NCBI RefSeq assembly: GCF_021390645.1 | Contig: NZ_JAJEJT010000002.1 | Coordinates: forward strand, 1,488,001 to 1,552,000 | Length of the DNA: 64,000 bases | From: Paraburkholderia flagellata | GTDB lineage: Bacteria > Pseudomonadota > Gammaproteobacteria > Burkholderiales > Burkholderiaceae | Reading direction: 5' to 3' | In this document: positions 1 through 9,446 of the stretch, in pieces | Layout: each line of letters begins with the position of its first letter | Numbering within the stretch: the stretch's first letter is position 1 | Notes under the pieces: generated by a model | What the model was told of the DNA's origin: nothing | Seen by the model: only the letters and a program-made list of their open reading frames with translations | The model's database searches: none | Made by a program: the position numbers and the translations under genes

Positions 1-1450
1 TGGCCAGCGCGCGATACGCATTCGTGAGCGTGACGAGGCTCACGTCCGCGCTCCCCAGCGCGAGGCTGAAGCCGTAGTAGTCGCCCGCTTGCGTAAGCGG
101 CAGGCCGAGTGACGTGAGCGTCTTCGCGAAACGATGCGGCGTGACCATCACGAGCGTGCGCACGGCCGGCACGTTCAGCGACGAACCGAGTGCAGTGCGT
201 ACGCTCACCCAGCCCTTGAAGCCCTTGTCGTAGTTCTGCGGCATGTAGAGGCCGCCGCCCGCCGCAAGATCGAGCGGCGCGTCGTCGAGCAGCGAAGCGG
301 TCGTAACGCGGCGCTCGTCGATGGCTTCGGCGTAGAGAAAAGGCTTGAGCGTCGAGCCCGCCTGGCGCAGCGCAAGCGCCGCATCGACCTCGCGCGCCTT
401 CGATAGGCCTCCTGATGACCCCACCCAGGCGAGCACTTCGCCCGTTGCGTTATCGAGCACGACCACCGCGCCATCCTGCACGTTGCGTGGATGCGCCCGC
501 GCGTTGAGTTCGATGAGCGTGCGCGTGAGCGCGTCGCGCGCGTAGCGTTGCAGGTTGGCGTCGAGCGTCGAGCGCACGCGCATGCCGGGCGCGGGGTGCA
601 CGGCGTTCGCGATCTGGCGCGCGAAGTGCGGCGCAAGCTGCGGCGAGTTTTCGCTGCGGCCGTCGAACGAGGGATCGTCGGCGGTGATGGATGGGCGCGC
701 GAAGGCCATCTGCACGAAGGCATCGAGATTCGGGCAACCACGATCGCCGCTCGCGGCGCGCATGTCGCGCAAAATTCGGCACGCGCGCGTGGCGACCTTC
801 GTATAGGGCGCATTGGGCGCCCGGATCAGCGCGGCGGCGACGGCCGATTCGCGTTCGTCGAGCCCCGATGGCGCCTTGCCAAACAGCGTTTGCGAAAGCG
901 CGGAAAGCCCCACCGACTCGCCGCGGAACGGCACGAGGTTCAAATACGCTTCGAGAATCTGGTCCTTGCGCCAACTGCGTTCGAGCCGCAGCGCGTCCAC
1001 CGCCTGCACGGCCTTTTGCGCGAGCGAGCGCTGGCCCGAGTGCTTCGGGTCGTCGTCGAGCAGGCCCGTGAGCTGCATCGTGACCGTGGACGCCCCGCGT
1101 GTACGCGTATTCCACAGGTTCGCCCAGGCGGCGGCGGCGGCGCCGCGCCAGTCCACGCCGCTGTGCTCGTAAAATCGTTTGTCCTCCGAAACGACGATCG
1201 CCTCGCGCAGCGCCGGCGAAACGTCGGCGAGCGCGACCCAGTCGCCGCGCCTCGCGGTGTGTTCCACGCGCGTGCGCTGCAGCGGCGTGCCGTCGCGCGC
1301 GAGTAGGACCCAGTCGGAGCTTTGCCACTGGCTGCGCACGTCATCGAAAGTCGGCAGTGCGAACGCGGGCAGCGGCAGCAGCACGAGGCACAGCACGGCA
1401 ACGCCAGGCGCCCGCGCGAAGCGATGCCGTCGCGCGAATGGGCGGCTCAT
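1..1450 (-). CDS. pbpC: Penicillin-binding protein 1C, partial (C-terminus beyond window)
   Basis: Bifunctional peptidoglycan glycosyltransferase/transpeptidase of class A, acting at the outer face of the inner membrane. Only the first ~483 residues are in the window. After a hydrophobic N-terminal segment comes the glycosyltransferase signature EDKRFYEHSGVDW. The transpeptidase domain shows the SxxK serine motif (STLK, Ser ~366) and an SxN motif (SSLN, ~residue 422); the KTG motif and the usual PBP1C C-terminal domain must lie left of base 1. The ATG at 1450 overlaps the TGA of the upstream alpha-2-macroglobulin gene (ATGA), so the two are translationally coupled. That pairing, yfhM with pbpC, is conserved in many proteobacteria and supports PBP1C over PBP1A/B. 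The translation was read directly from the minus strand. Confidence 0.92.
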   Translation of the reverse strand, partial: MSRPFARRHRFARAPGVAVLCLVLLPLPAFALPTFDDVRSQWQSSDWVLLARDGTPLQRTRVEHTARRGDWVALADVSPALREAIVVSEDKRFYEHSGVDWRGAAAAAWANLWNTRTRGASTVTMQLTGLLDDDPKHSGQRSLAQKAVQAVDALRLERSWRKDQILEAYLNLVPFRGESVGLSALSQTLFGKAPSGLDERESAVAAALIRAPNAPYTKVATRACRILRDMRAASGDRGCPNLDAFVQMAFARPSITADDPSFDGRSENSPQLAPHFARQIANAVHPAPGMRVRSTLDANLQRYARDALTRTLIELNARAHPRNVQDGAVVVLDNATGEVLAWVGSSGGLSKAREVDAALALRQAGSTLKPFLYAEAIDERRVTTASLLDDAPLDLAAGGGLYMPQNYDKGFKGWVSVRTALGSSLNVPAVRTLVMVTPHRFAKTLTSLGLPLTQAGDYYGFSLALGSADVSLVTLTNAYRALA

Positions 1451-4400
1451 TGCGCTGCCTTCACGACCATCGGCGCGTTCGGCGCGACGCCGAACGTCGC
1501 GGGCGCATAAAGCGCCTCGACGCGCGTGGGCGGCAACCCGAACGTGCCGACGTTATTGAGCCGCACGGTGTACTCCACCGAAATCTTGCCCTTCGGCAGA
1601 AACTCGTAATAAGCACGATAACCGTCGAATCCGCGCTCGATGAATGCTGGCCACGGACCGTTCTCGTCCTGCTTCTCGCCCTGCGTCGCCACGGCCGAAT
1701 CGCGTCCGAGCCCTGAGCCGAGGATCGTCGCGCCCGCGGGGATCGGATCGTTCACGACGACCCACGTCATGTCGGTCTGCGCGTCGATGTCGAGGCGCAC
1801 GCGCACGATGTCGCCGCGCGTGTACACGCCCTTCACCGCGCCGCCCAGCGGCGTGATGGTCTTCGCGATGCGATAGCCCGCCGCGAACGGCGCACGCAGC
1901 GCGACCGCCGCGAGGCCTTCCACCGTGGCCCAAGGCTTGCCGGTTCCTTCGTGAGTCAGCGTGAGGGGCGCGGCCGCGTTCTGCTTGGGCCACGCGAGAA
2001 GCGTACTGCGCGCGGGCGCGTTACGCGTCGCCGCCGTGGCCCCGCTGGCGCTCGATGCCGCTTGCGCAGCGGTTTGCGCCGCCGCGTTCCAACCGACGAC
2101 GCGAGACGTATCGCCGAGCTGGATCTTCGTCGCGCCCGTCACCGGATCGCGCTCGAACACGCGCGAGAAGCGCTCAACCGCAAGCGAGCCGTATGCGTTC
2201 GCCGTCGTCGTGCTCCATGCGCCGTTGTGTTGCAACGCGAGCAGCCCCGCGATGAGCCGCGGCATTTCATCCTTCCACGCCGGGTTATCGGCAAACGCCA
2301 GCGCGAGGCGCGCCGCGTTGACCTCCGTGCCGGTCATGAGCCACCACAGATCGTCTTCGGCGGCGGTGGAGAACGTCAGCTGCGTGCCCTGCCACGTGAG
2401 ACGCGAGCGCAGGATCTGCTCGAGCTGCGCCAGCTTCTCCGTGCGATCCGGCACGTCACGCATGCGCGCGAGACTTTCCGCGTAGTCGATCACAGCCGAT
2501 GTGGGCCACTGGTTCGGCGCGATCTCGATCGAGCCAAACTGGCGTGCGTTCGCCGCGCCGTAGCGCGAGAGCGCATCGATGGCCGCGAGCTTGCGCAGAT
2601 CGAGGTCGCGGCGCGGCGCCCAGGCATTGCGCTCGATGCGGCCTTCCACGAAGCGCGTGAGGCCCTCCACCATCTTGCTGCGCAAGGCGTCGGGAAGCGC
2701 GAAGAGTGGGTCGAGCTTCGACGCCTCGTCGCTCACCGTGAGCAGATACGCGGTGAGCGCGGTGCTGCCGTGGCTCGCGCTGCCGTCGGCGGGCGGGAAG
2801 TAGTTCGCGAGGCCGTCGCGATCCAGATACACGGGCAGGCGCGCAAGCTCCGCCTGCCAGCGCACGGGGTCCCGCAGGCCGATCGCAATCGACGTTTGCT
2901 GCTCGAGGCAGGAATACGGATAGCGCGTGAACCAGCGGCGCACGCCGGGCAAGCCATCTGCGAGCTTCGGCTGCAGCGACACCGCGATGCCGCCTCGCAC
3001 GACGCCTGCACGCGTCGCGCTCGCATTGGCCGGCGGCGCAACGGGAATCGAGAGCGTGCCGTCCACTTGCGCGAGCGTGGCCTGCTGCACCGTGACAGGT
3101 ATCGCCGCGCTCACCTGCTGTGCGAGCTTCACCGCGTCCGCGGCATGCGCGCCGCCCTGCTCCGCCGCACTCACGTTCCAGACGAGCGCGGGCCGCTCCG
3201 CTTCTGCGAGATCGTCCGGAACCGCGGCTGTCCACGCAATCTCGCGCGAAGAATTGGGTGCGAGGTCCACGGTCTGTGCGCCAAGCGCGAGCGGCGGCAC
3301 GTTCGGCGTGACCAGCACTTTCATCGCGCGTGGAGTCGTATTGCGCAGCGTAAATTGCGCGCGGAAGGTGTCGCCTTCGCGCACTTGCGGCGGCAGGCCC
3401 GAGATCAGTTGCAGGTCTTGCGTGCTCTCGATCGTCGCGCTGCCCGTGCCAAAGCGCGCCACTCCGCTCGCCGCGATTGCAACAATACGAAAGCGCGTGA
3501 TCGAGTCATTCAGCGGCACATCCACTTGCGCCGCCCCGTTCGCGTCGAGCGTGACGCGCGGGTTCCAGTAGAGCAGCGTGTCGAAGAGTTCGCGCGTCGC
3601 GCCATGGCCGCCGCCGCCACCCGCCGGCACCGCTTTACGCCCGAAGTGACGACGACCGACAATCTCCATCTGCGCCGTGGCCGTTTCCACGCCGTACGCA
3701 CGTTGCTGCAGCATGGCGTCGAGCAGATCCCAGCTGCGATTGGGCATGAGTTCGAGCAACGCTTCATCCACGGCCGCTACAGCGATCTGCGTACCCGCGG
3801 GCACCGGCTGCCCGCCGGGAAGTTGCACGCGCAACTGTACGTGCGACGTTGCGCGCACCGCGTAGCGTTTCGCGTCGGGCGTCACGTTCACCGCCAGGCG
3901 GTGCGCCGCGTCGCCCACACGGATTTGCGCGAGGCCATAACGGAAAGCGGGCTTGGAAAGATCGACGAGCGGCGTGGGCGCTTCGTACTGGCGGCCTTCG
4001 TACCAGAACGCACGCGCCCATTCGAGCGGCGCTTTCCAGCCCCAGGTGAAGAACGAATACCACGGCACTTCGTGAATGCGCCCGCGCAGCGCGAGCACCG
4101 AAACGTAGACGTTCGGCCCCCACGTGTCGCTCACCTTCAACTCGACGGTCGGGTCGCGCCCGTCGAGCTGTACCACGTGCGTTTCGATGATGCCCTCGCG
4201 CTCCACGGCCACGAGCGCCGTCGCGAAGCGAAACGGCATGCGCACCTGGAAGCGCGCGGTCTCGCCGGGTTCGTAGCTCGTCTTTTCCGGCAACACGTCG
4301 ATGCGGTCCGTGTTCTCGCTGCCGAACCAGAGTTCGTCCTCGCGCGTGACCCAGACCGAAGTCGTCGCCGTGGACGCATGGCCGTCGCCGTCGCGCGCCG

Positions 4401-7400
4401 TGGCCACGAGCTGGATGTTGCCCGCTTCCTTGAGCTTCGCGTCGCACGTGAGCACGCCGTGATCGTCGCTCGTGCCGCTGCACAGCGTGCCGAGATCGCG
4501 CGTTTGCGTGTGGTTGTCGTAGGCGTAGAAACCGCCCACCATGCGCTTGCGCGCCGTGGTCGTGATCTTCGCGACACCACGCACTTCGAGCTTCACGCCC
4601 GCGTGCGGTTTGCCTTGCAGATCGAGCGCAATCGCCGTCACCGGCACCGTCCTGCCCACGGAAACCCAATGCCCCGACTTGATGCCCGCCACGACGGCCG
4701 CTGGCCAGAGCGTGGCCGCGCCGCTGATGGTCTGCACCTCGCCGTTCGGGTCCGCGAAGGTCGCTTCGAGCGCAAAGCGCTTGGGCGCATCCACGCTCGG
4801 CAGGTTCTTCAGCACGAGCGTGCCCGCGCCGTTGCGGTCGAGCGTGAGCGGCTCCTTGTCGGCCACGAGCTTCGCGACCTCGTTGTCCTCCTGCGGGCCG
4901 CTCTCCTCGTCTTCAGATGTGTTATCGGCCAGGTTCCCCTTCACGTACGGTGTGAAACTGAAATCGTTGTACGTGCTGGCGAATGACGGTGTGGTGTCCT
5001 TCACGAGCGCCGAAACCTGTACGGGCAGATTCGAGGCCGCGCCGCCTGACACGTAATCGATCTGCACCGCGACACTCGCCTGCGTGGCCGCGACGAGCGG
5101 CGACGTCTTCTCGTTCTGTACGGCTATCGTGCCCTTGAGCACCGGCAAGCGGAATGCTTCCACGCGGAAGCTGCCGCCGTCGTAGCTCATGTGTATCGCG
5201 TCCGCGCTGTTGCCGCCTTCGTCGTTGCCTTCGTCCGCCGTGCTCGCATTCGCGTCGCCGTCGTCGAGCGAGACGTCGTATTCGCCGAGCTTCGCTTCCG
5301 GCGGCAACGCAAAGGTCGAGTCAGCCGTATGGTCGGCGGCCCACTTGAGCGGCAGATGCCACGTCTGCCCGCTGCCCGCATGCCGTATCGTCACGCGCGC
5401 GGGGTAGTGCTGCGGGAACGCGAATCCCCGCATCGTCTGTGCGCGGATGAAGTGTTTCATCGACACCGTCTCGCCCGCGCGCAGCAGCGTGCGGTCGAAC
5501 ACCGTACGCGCGCGCACCGTGGGCTCCACGCTCGTGTCGGTCGGCACATTGAAGCGCCACGACTCGATGCCGCGATTCCAGTCCGACTGCACGAACGCCA
5601 TGTCGGGGCCTGTTTTCGGATCGTCGATGCGCGCCGAAACAAACAGCCCGCCATAGCTGTTTTCGCTGCAGTCGCGGCGGTTCGAAAGCGGCCCGTTAAT
5701 CGTCAGCAGTCCGTGAGAATCCGTCTTTCCCGTCGCGATCGTCTCGCCATTGCAATCGGATACATGCACGTCGGCGCCCGCTACCGGCTCGCCCTTGTCG
5801 AGCGATGTGACCCACACCACGCTGTTCTCGCGGCCCTGCTTGAAGTGCACGCCGAGATTGGTGACGAGCACGGTCGTGCGCACGTACATGGGCGCGGGCT
5901 TGCTGAGCAGGGATGCCCCAAGCGTTGGCGATGCGAGCTCGATCACGTAGAAGCCCGGTTTCGGCACGGGTATGCCCACCACTTCGAACGGCCGGAGCGA
6001 CTTGGGATCGGATTTGGGCAGCGCAAGCGTCTGCACGCCCGGCTGACCTTCGAGCAGCGAGAGCGAGCGCACGTCGATGATGCGCTCCTTCGCGTCGTCG
6101 TCCCCCTCACCCGTCGTGCGCGGAATCACCACGGGCGACTTCGCACGTGCGAGCAGCCCAGGCATCAGCTTGTCGATCGACGTTTCGCTCATGCCGAAGT
6201 TGTCGAACTGATCGACGAGACGCATCCAGCGGCGCATGTCGGTATCGGACTGCACCGCGAGTTTTGCGAACTTCGCCTCGCCCGTGTTGAGCCCCTGCAC
6301 GTGCAGGTCGGCCTCGACGTTGCGCAGAGTGACCGGCACGAGCGGCGGCGTGCCCGGCTCCGCATAGCGCTCGATGATGCCGAAGGTCGACGACGGAAAT
6401 TTCGCGAGCGGCGGCATCGGCGCGGTCGCCGTATGCAGTGGGAACAGATCGGCGTTTGCGAGCGCTCGCCCGCTTACGTCCTTGAGGCCCGCGGGCGCGG
6501 TGATCGTAAGCGTCGCGTGATCGGGCAAGGGCGCGGCGAATGAGATCGAACTGACTTCGTTGTCCTTGTCGTCCGTGCGGAAGGTCGGCGCGACTTCGCC
6601 CTTCGGGCCTTGCAGGCGGAATTTTTGCGCGTCGGCGCGCGTAATGGGCGCGCTCAGATCGACGCGCACGGGCCGCAGCGGCGTGCATGGCGCCTTCGCA
6701 TTCTCGCGCTCGCAACTCATGCTCGCGGTGAATGGCGCGCGCACCGTGAAATCGAAGCGGCGCTCCACGTCGTTGGGCGTACCGTTCGGTCCCGCCACGC
6801 CCTTTCCGTACACGAGTTGCATCTTCGCGCTGGAAGGCAGCGTTTGCTGGCAGGCGAGCGTGAGCACGCTCGCGCTGTCCTTGTCGAGCCGGAAATGTTT
6901 GAGCAACACCGCGCGCGTGGACGCATCGACAGGCTGCACGGGGATGCGGTTGCCGAGTCCACCCGACTCACACCAGACGTGCTCGCGCACGGAAGCCGGC
7001 GTGGCTGGGCCATTCAGCTTCAGCACGAATACCTGGTTCTCCTCTATTTCTCCCCCATAGGGACGCACGCTCACCGGAAACGGACCGCCCGTCGAGAACG
7101 TGAAGCGGCGCGCGCCCGTCACAGCGTTGCCCGCCTGCGATTTGAGCCCGTCGGCGAGCGTGACGCTGCATTGCACGTCGGGCGGCAGATCGGCGGCGAA
7201 ATCGTAGGCCCAAGTCTTGCCGTCGATCCAGCGGCCCTGGCCCGCACTGGCCGCCGCGTTGCTGCATTGCAGGCGCGCGGGGTCCTTCGCATCGGGTGCG
7301 CCGAACGTCACCATGGCCTCGTCGAACTTCACCACCACCTGGCGCACCTGCGCCACGGTCCCTTGCGGCGATACGCTCACCGCACGCGCTGCATAGGCGC

Positions 7401-7485
7401 GCCACGCCCAGACCATACATAAACCCAGCACCAGAGCTAGCGCCAACGTCCACCACCCGCCAGTTTTTCGTGTTATTCGTTGCAT
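1447..7485 (-). CDS. yfhM: Bacterial alpha-2-macroglobulin (YfhM-like)
   Basis: Giant periplasmic protease-trapping protein of about 2012 residues, larger than E. coli ECAM (1653). The thioester motif C-L-E-Q lies at ~1526-1529, so this is the thioester-containing class that can covalently capture proteases, thought to protect the periplasm when the wall is damaged. Macroglobulin-like domains fill the N-terminal half and the alpha-helical thioester region follows CLEQ. The ATG at 7485 is preferred over an upstream GTG because GAGGA lies 8 bases before it. The N-terminus has a basic stretch and one hydrophobic segment. Its Cys23 is preceded by L-G-L, which does not fit a lipobox, so it may be membrane-anchored rather than a lipoprotein. 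Its stop overlaps the pbpC start, linking protease defence to wall repair. Confidence 0.93.
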   Translation of the reverse strand: MQRITRKTGGWWTLALALVLGLCMVWAWRAYAARAVSVSPQGTVAQVRQVVVKFDEAMVTFGAPDAKDPARLQCSNAAASAGQGRWIDGKTWAYDFAADLPPDVQCSVTLADGLKSQAGNAVTGARRFTFSTGGPFPVSVRPYGGEIEENQVFVLKLNGPATPASVREHVWCESGGLGNRIPVQPVDASTRAVLLKHFRLDKDSASVLTLACQQTLPSSAKMQLVYGKGVAGPNGTPNDVERRFDFTVRAPFTASMSCERENAKAPCTPLRPVRVDLSAPITRADAQKFRLQGPKGEVAPTFRTDDKDNEVSSISFAAPLPDHATLTITAPAGLKDVSGRALANADLFPLHTATAPMPPLAKFPSSTFGIIERYAEPGTPPLVPVTLRNVEADLHVQGLNTGEAKFAKLAVQSDTDMRRWMRLVDQFDNFGMSETSIDKLMPGLLARAKSPVVIPRTTGEGDDDAKERIIDVRSLSLLEGQPGVQTLALPKSDPKSLRPFEVVGIPVPKPGFYVIELASPTLGASLLSKPAPMYVRTTVLVTNLGVHFKQGRENSVVWVTSLDKGEPVAGADVHVSDCNGETIATGKTDSHGLLTINGPLSNRRDCSENSYGGLFVSARIDDPKTGPDMAFVQSDWNRGIESWRFNVPTDTSVEPTVRARTVFDRTLLRAGETVSMKHFIRAQTMRGFAFPQHYPARVTIRHAGSGQTWHLPLKWAADHTADSTFALPPEAKLGEYDVSLDDGDANASTADEGNDEGGNSADAIHMSYDGGSFRVEAFRLPVLKGTIAVQNEKTSPLVAATQASVAVQIDYVSGGAASNLPVQVSALVKDTTPSFASTYNDFSFTPYVKGNLADNTSEDEESGPQEDNEVAKLVADKEPLTLDRNGAGTLVLKNLPSVDAPKRFALEATFADPNGEVQTISGAATLWPAAVVAGIKSGHWVSVGRTVPVTAIALDLQGKPHAGVKLEVRGVAKITTTARKRMVGGFYAYDNHTQTRDLGTLCSGTSDDHGVLTCDAKLKEAGNIQLVATARDGDGHASTATTSVWVTREDELWFGSENTDRIDVLPEKTSYEPGETARFQVRMPFRFATALVAVEREGIIETHVVQLDGRDPTVELKVSDTWGPNVYVSVLALRGRIHEVPWYSFFTWGWKAPLEWARAFWYEGRQYEAPTPLVDLSKPAFRYGLAQIRVGDAAHRLAVNVTPDAKRYAVRATSHVQLRVQLPGGQPVPAGTQIAVAAVDEALLELMPNRSWDLLDAMLQQRAYGVETATAQMEIVGRRHFGRKAVPAGGGGGHGATRELFDTLLYWNPRVTLDANGAAQVDVPLNDSITRFRIVAIAASGVARFGTGSATIESTQDLQLISGLPPQVREGDTFRAQFTLRNTTPRAMKVLVTPNVPPLALGAQTVDLAPNSSREIAWTAAVPDDLAEAERPALVWNVSAAEQGGAHAADAVKLAQQVSAAIPVTVQQATLAQVDGTLSIPVAPPANASATRAGVVRGGIAVSLQPKLADGLPGVRRWFTRYPYSCLEQQTSIAIGLRDPVRWQAELARLPVYLDRDGLANYFPPADGSASHGSTALTAYLLTVSDEASKLDPLFALPDALRSKMVEGLTRFVEGRIERNAWAPRRDLDLRKLAAIDALSRYGAANARQFGSIEIAPNQWPTSAVIDYAESLARMRDVPDRTEKLAQLEQILRSRLTWQGTQLTFSTAAEDDLWWLMTGTEVNAARLALAFADNPAWKDEMPRLIAGLLALQHNGAWSTTTANAYGSLAVERFSRVFERDPVTGATKIQLGDTSRVVGWNAAAQTAAQAASSASGATAATRNAPARSTLLAWPKQNAAAPLTLTHEGTGKPWATVEGLAAVALRAPFAAGYRIAKTITPLGGAVKGVYTRGDIVRVRLDIDAQTDMTWVVVNDPIPAGATILGSGLGRDSAVATQGEKQDENGPWPAFIERGFDGYRAYYEFLPKGKISVEYTVRLNNVGTFGLPPTRVEALYAPATFGVAPNAPMVVKAAQ

Positions 7486-7863
7486 CGACCGGTCCTCGTT
7501 TGCGCGCACGCCGCGCGGGCATTGCCGTGCGGCGTGCGGTGAATGGTACAGGGCGCCGCGCGCTCACGCGCCGGGAATGGCCGGCCACGCGCTCGCGCGG
7601 GCGGGTCGCGCAGAATGCGAGCGCCCGCGCGCAGCATGCCGCGACCTGGCAACCGGTGATATCGGAAACCGCTGAATTTTCGAACGGGCTAGGGCGAAGG
7701 GGGGACCGCCAGGAATACGCTAGCGCGGCTTGCGAACGCGAGCCGGTGAGAGATGGGGTGAAGGCGTGGCGACGGTGCGTAGTAAAGGCGCGCTGTGGGG
7801 GCCGCGCACCTCGTGGCTCGCTACGCAATGCGAGCGACCGGTGGCCGCTCGCAATACATCGGA
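7486..7863. other. Intergenic region between yfhM and an SDR gene
   Basis: About 380 bases without a convincing gene. It must hold the yfhM promoter and the 3' end signal of the SDR gene, both read on the minus strand. I see no clean -10/-35 pair, hairpin or repeat; short open frames here have no ribosome site or protein-like composition. Confidence 0.5.
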
Positions 7864-8652
7864 TTACGCGGCTTCGCGATACCGCGCCGCCGGCTTCGAC
7901 TGGCCGAAGTTCGCGAACATTGCAGACCGGGCGGCTTCGTAATCGGCCCACTGCTGCGCTTCGGGCAACGGCGGGATCGTCACTGTCTCGCGCCGGTCAT
8001 AGCCCACGAGCGCCGCGTCGACGAGGTCATCCACTTCCATCACGGCCGGCAATGCGTTCACGTCCTTTCCGGAGCGCTCCCAGATTTCGGTGCGGGTGGC
8101 GCCGGGCACGACGGCCTGGACATACACGCCTTTGGCTCCCAGTTCCAGGTGCAGCGACTGCGAAAAGTACAGCACGAATGCCTTCGTCGCACCATACACG
8201 CTCGAACGAAACTCCGGCGCGAGGCCAATGACCGAACCGACGTTCACGATCGCCCCGTTGCCTTCGCGCGCAAAGCGCGGCGCGACCGCTGCGGCGAGGC
8301 GCGCAACCGCCGTGACGTTCAGATCGATGAGGCCGCCCACTGCTTCCGGGCCCTGTTCGACGAATGTGCCAGGCAGGCTCGCACCGGCGTTATTGATCAG
8401 CACTCCGATGCGTGAGTCTTCTGCGAGGCGCACCTCAAGCAGCGCGAGATCGGCATGCGAGGCCAGATCGGCGCGAACGATTTCCACGTTCACGCCATCG
8501 CGCTCGCGCAGGCGCGCCGCGAGGTCTTCCATGCGGGCGCGATCGCGCGCCACCAGCACGAGGTCATGACCGCGCTTGGCAAAACGGTCGGCGTACACGG
8601 CGCCGATACCCGTGGATGCGCCAGTGATCAGGACAGCAGGTTTAACAGACAT
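7864..8652 (-). CDS. SDR family NAD(P)-dependent oxidoreductase
   Basis: Classical short-chain dehydrogenase of 262 residues. The Rossmann motif TGASTGIG is at the N-terminus, the NNAG motif is central (LINNAGAS) and the YxxxK active site reads YGATK. AGGAG sits 8 bases before the ATG. The gene diverges from a TetR gene across a 110-base region with two palindromic operators, so it is probably the repressor's main target. The substrate cannot be read from sequence. Divergent TetR-SDR pairs often respond to small electrophiles or quinones, but that is inference only. Confidence 0.9.
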   Translation of the reverse strand: MSVKPAVLITGASTGIGAVYADRFAKRGHDLVLVARDRARMEDLAARLRERDGVNVEIVRADLASHADLALLEVRLAEDSRIGVLINNAGASLPGTFVEQGPEAVGGLIDLNVTAVARLAAAVAPRFAREGNGAIVNVGSVIGLAPEFRSSVYGATKAFVLYFSQSLHLELGAKGVYVQAVVPGATRTEIWERSGKDVNALPAVMEVDDLVDAALVGYDRRETVTIPPLPEAQQWADYEAARSAMFANFGQSKPAARYREAA

Positions 8653-8670
8653 CGAAACTTCTCCTTTGGG

Positions 8671-8722
8671 ATTCCGTTTACATGATGAACGTCATGTAAA
8701 CGGAATCATGATGACGATCATG
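8671..8722. promoter_or_regulatory. Two tandem palindromic operators between SDR and tetR
   Basis: Site 1 has perfect 15-base arms at 8671-8685 and 8692-8706 around a 6-base spacer. Site 2 (8707-8722) reads CATGATGACGATCATG. The cores are near-identical (CATGATGAACGTCATG versus CATGATGACGATCATG) and their centres are 26 bases apart. A perfect -10 hexamer TATAAT for tetR lies at 8723-8728, immediately after site 2. Binding here would block both divergent genes, as expected for TetR autoregulation. Confidence 0.8.
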
Positions 8723-8762
8723 TATAATGTCAAGCGTCGATCGAAGGAAACGGGAGAGAACA

Positions 8763-9320
8763 ATGAGGGTCAGTCGCGAACAGGTGGAGATCAATCGCCA
8801 GCAGATCCTGGAAGCCGCCGGCAGGCTCTTTCGCGAGCACGGCTACGACGCGGTGACCGTCGCGGACGTGATGAGCGCCGCCGGGCTCACGCACGGCGGG
8901 TTCTATGGGTATTTCAAGTCGAAAGACGAGCTGATCGCGCAAACGCTCGCCCACGTCTTTGCACAGGGTGAAGGCGGCGATTCGGATCTGGCGCGCTATG
9001 CGTCGCGCTACCTCTCTGCCGAGCATCGCGACAACGTGGCCGGCGGCTGTCCAACCGCGGCGCTCGCCGCTGAAACGGCGCGGCAAACGCCCGAGGCGCG
9101 CGCCGTCATGGCGGCAGGACTCGAGCGTCAAATCGAGCGCTTGAGTGCGGGCATGAATGGCGCCGGCGCCGCTGCGGCGCGCCAAGCGGCAATTGGCGGC
9201 TGGGCCGCGATGGTGGGTGCGGTCGTGCTTGCGCGGCTGTGCGACGATCCCGCGCTATCGAACGAGATCCTCGCGTCCACGCGCGCCTGGATTCGCGAGC
9301 GCGAAGCGCCGCGAAGCTGA
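8763..9320 (+). CDS. TetR/AcrR family transcriptional regulator
   Basis: Repressor of 185 residues with an N-terminal helix-turn-helix (residues ~10-55: ILEAAGRLFREHGYDAVTV, then HGGFYGYFKSKDEL). This is the form found in regulators of electrophile-responsive SDR or reductase genes. The C-terminal half is the ligand-binding and dimer domain; it carries the CPTAA stretch common in this subgroup, whose Cys could be a sensor (inference). The ATG at 8763 is chosen because GGGAGAG precedes it; a longer frame from 8727 starts inside the -10 element. It diverges from the SDR gene and probably represses both through the 8671-8722 operators. Confidence 0.9.
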   Translation: MRVSREQVEINRQQILEAAGRLFREHGYDAVTVADVMSAAGLTHGGFYGYFKSKDELIAQTLAHVFAQGEGGDSDLARYASRYLSAEHRDNVAGGCPTAALAAETARQTPEARAVMAAGLERQIERLSAGMNGAGAAAARQAAIGGWAAMVGAVVLARLCDDPALSNEILASTRAWIREREAPRS

Positions 9321-9365
9321 AACCGGCGGTGGTATGTGATGTGAGGGCGAGCGGGCGGGAAATGA

Positions 9366-9404
9366 ATCAGCCCGCCGTGCGCTTTCGCGCCGTCGCGGGC
9401 TGAT
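9366..9404. terminator. Convergent terminator hairpin (tetR / DUF4148 gene)
   Basis: Inverted repeat ATCAGCCCGC (9366-9375) and GCGGGCTGAT (9395-9404), with further GC pairing possible in the 19-base loop. It lies between two converging genes. No long T run follows, so it may work in both directions only moderately well. Confidence 0.6.
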
Positions 9405-9446
9405 ATTCACCATGCGGCTTGCATTGACTTCGTACTGCTTTCAAAC

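Noticed and set aside
1951..4986. A 1011-codon open frame on the plus strand opposite the alpha-2-macroglobulin gene
   Set aside because: It is the high-GC shadow of the minus-strand gene: Arg/His-rich, no domain, no ribosome site. The same holds for long antisense frames opposite glpD (53059-54948), maeB (59920-62067) and the NCS2 permease (56112-57593).
7510..7863. Small open frames between yfhM and the SDR gene
   Set aside because: Arg/Ala-rich frames in several phases, none with a ribosome site or protein-like pattern.
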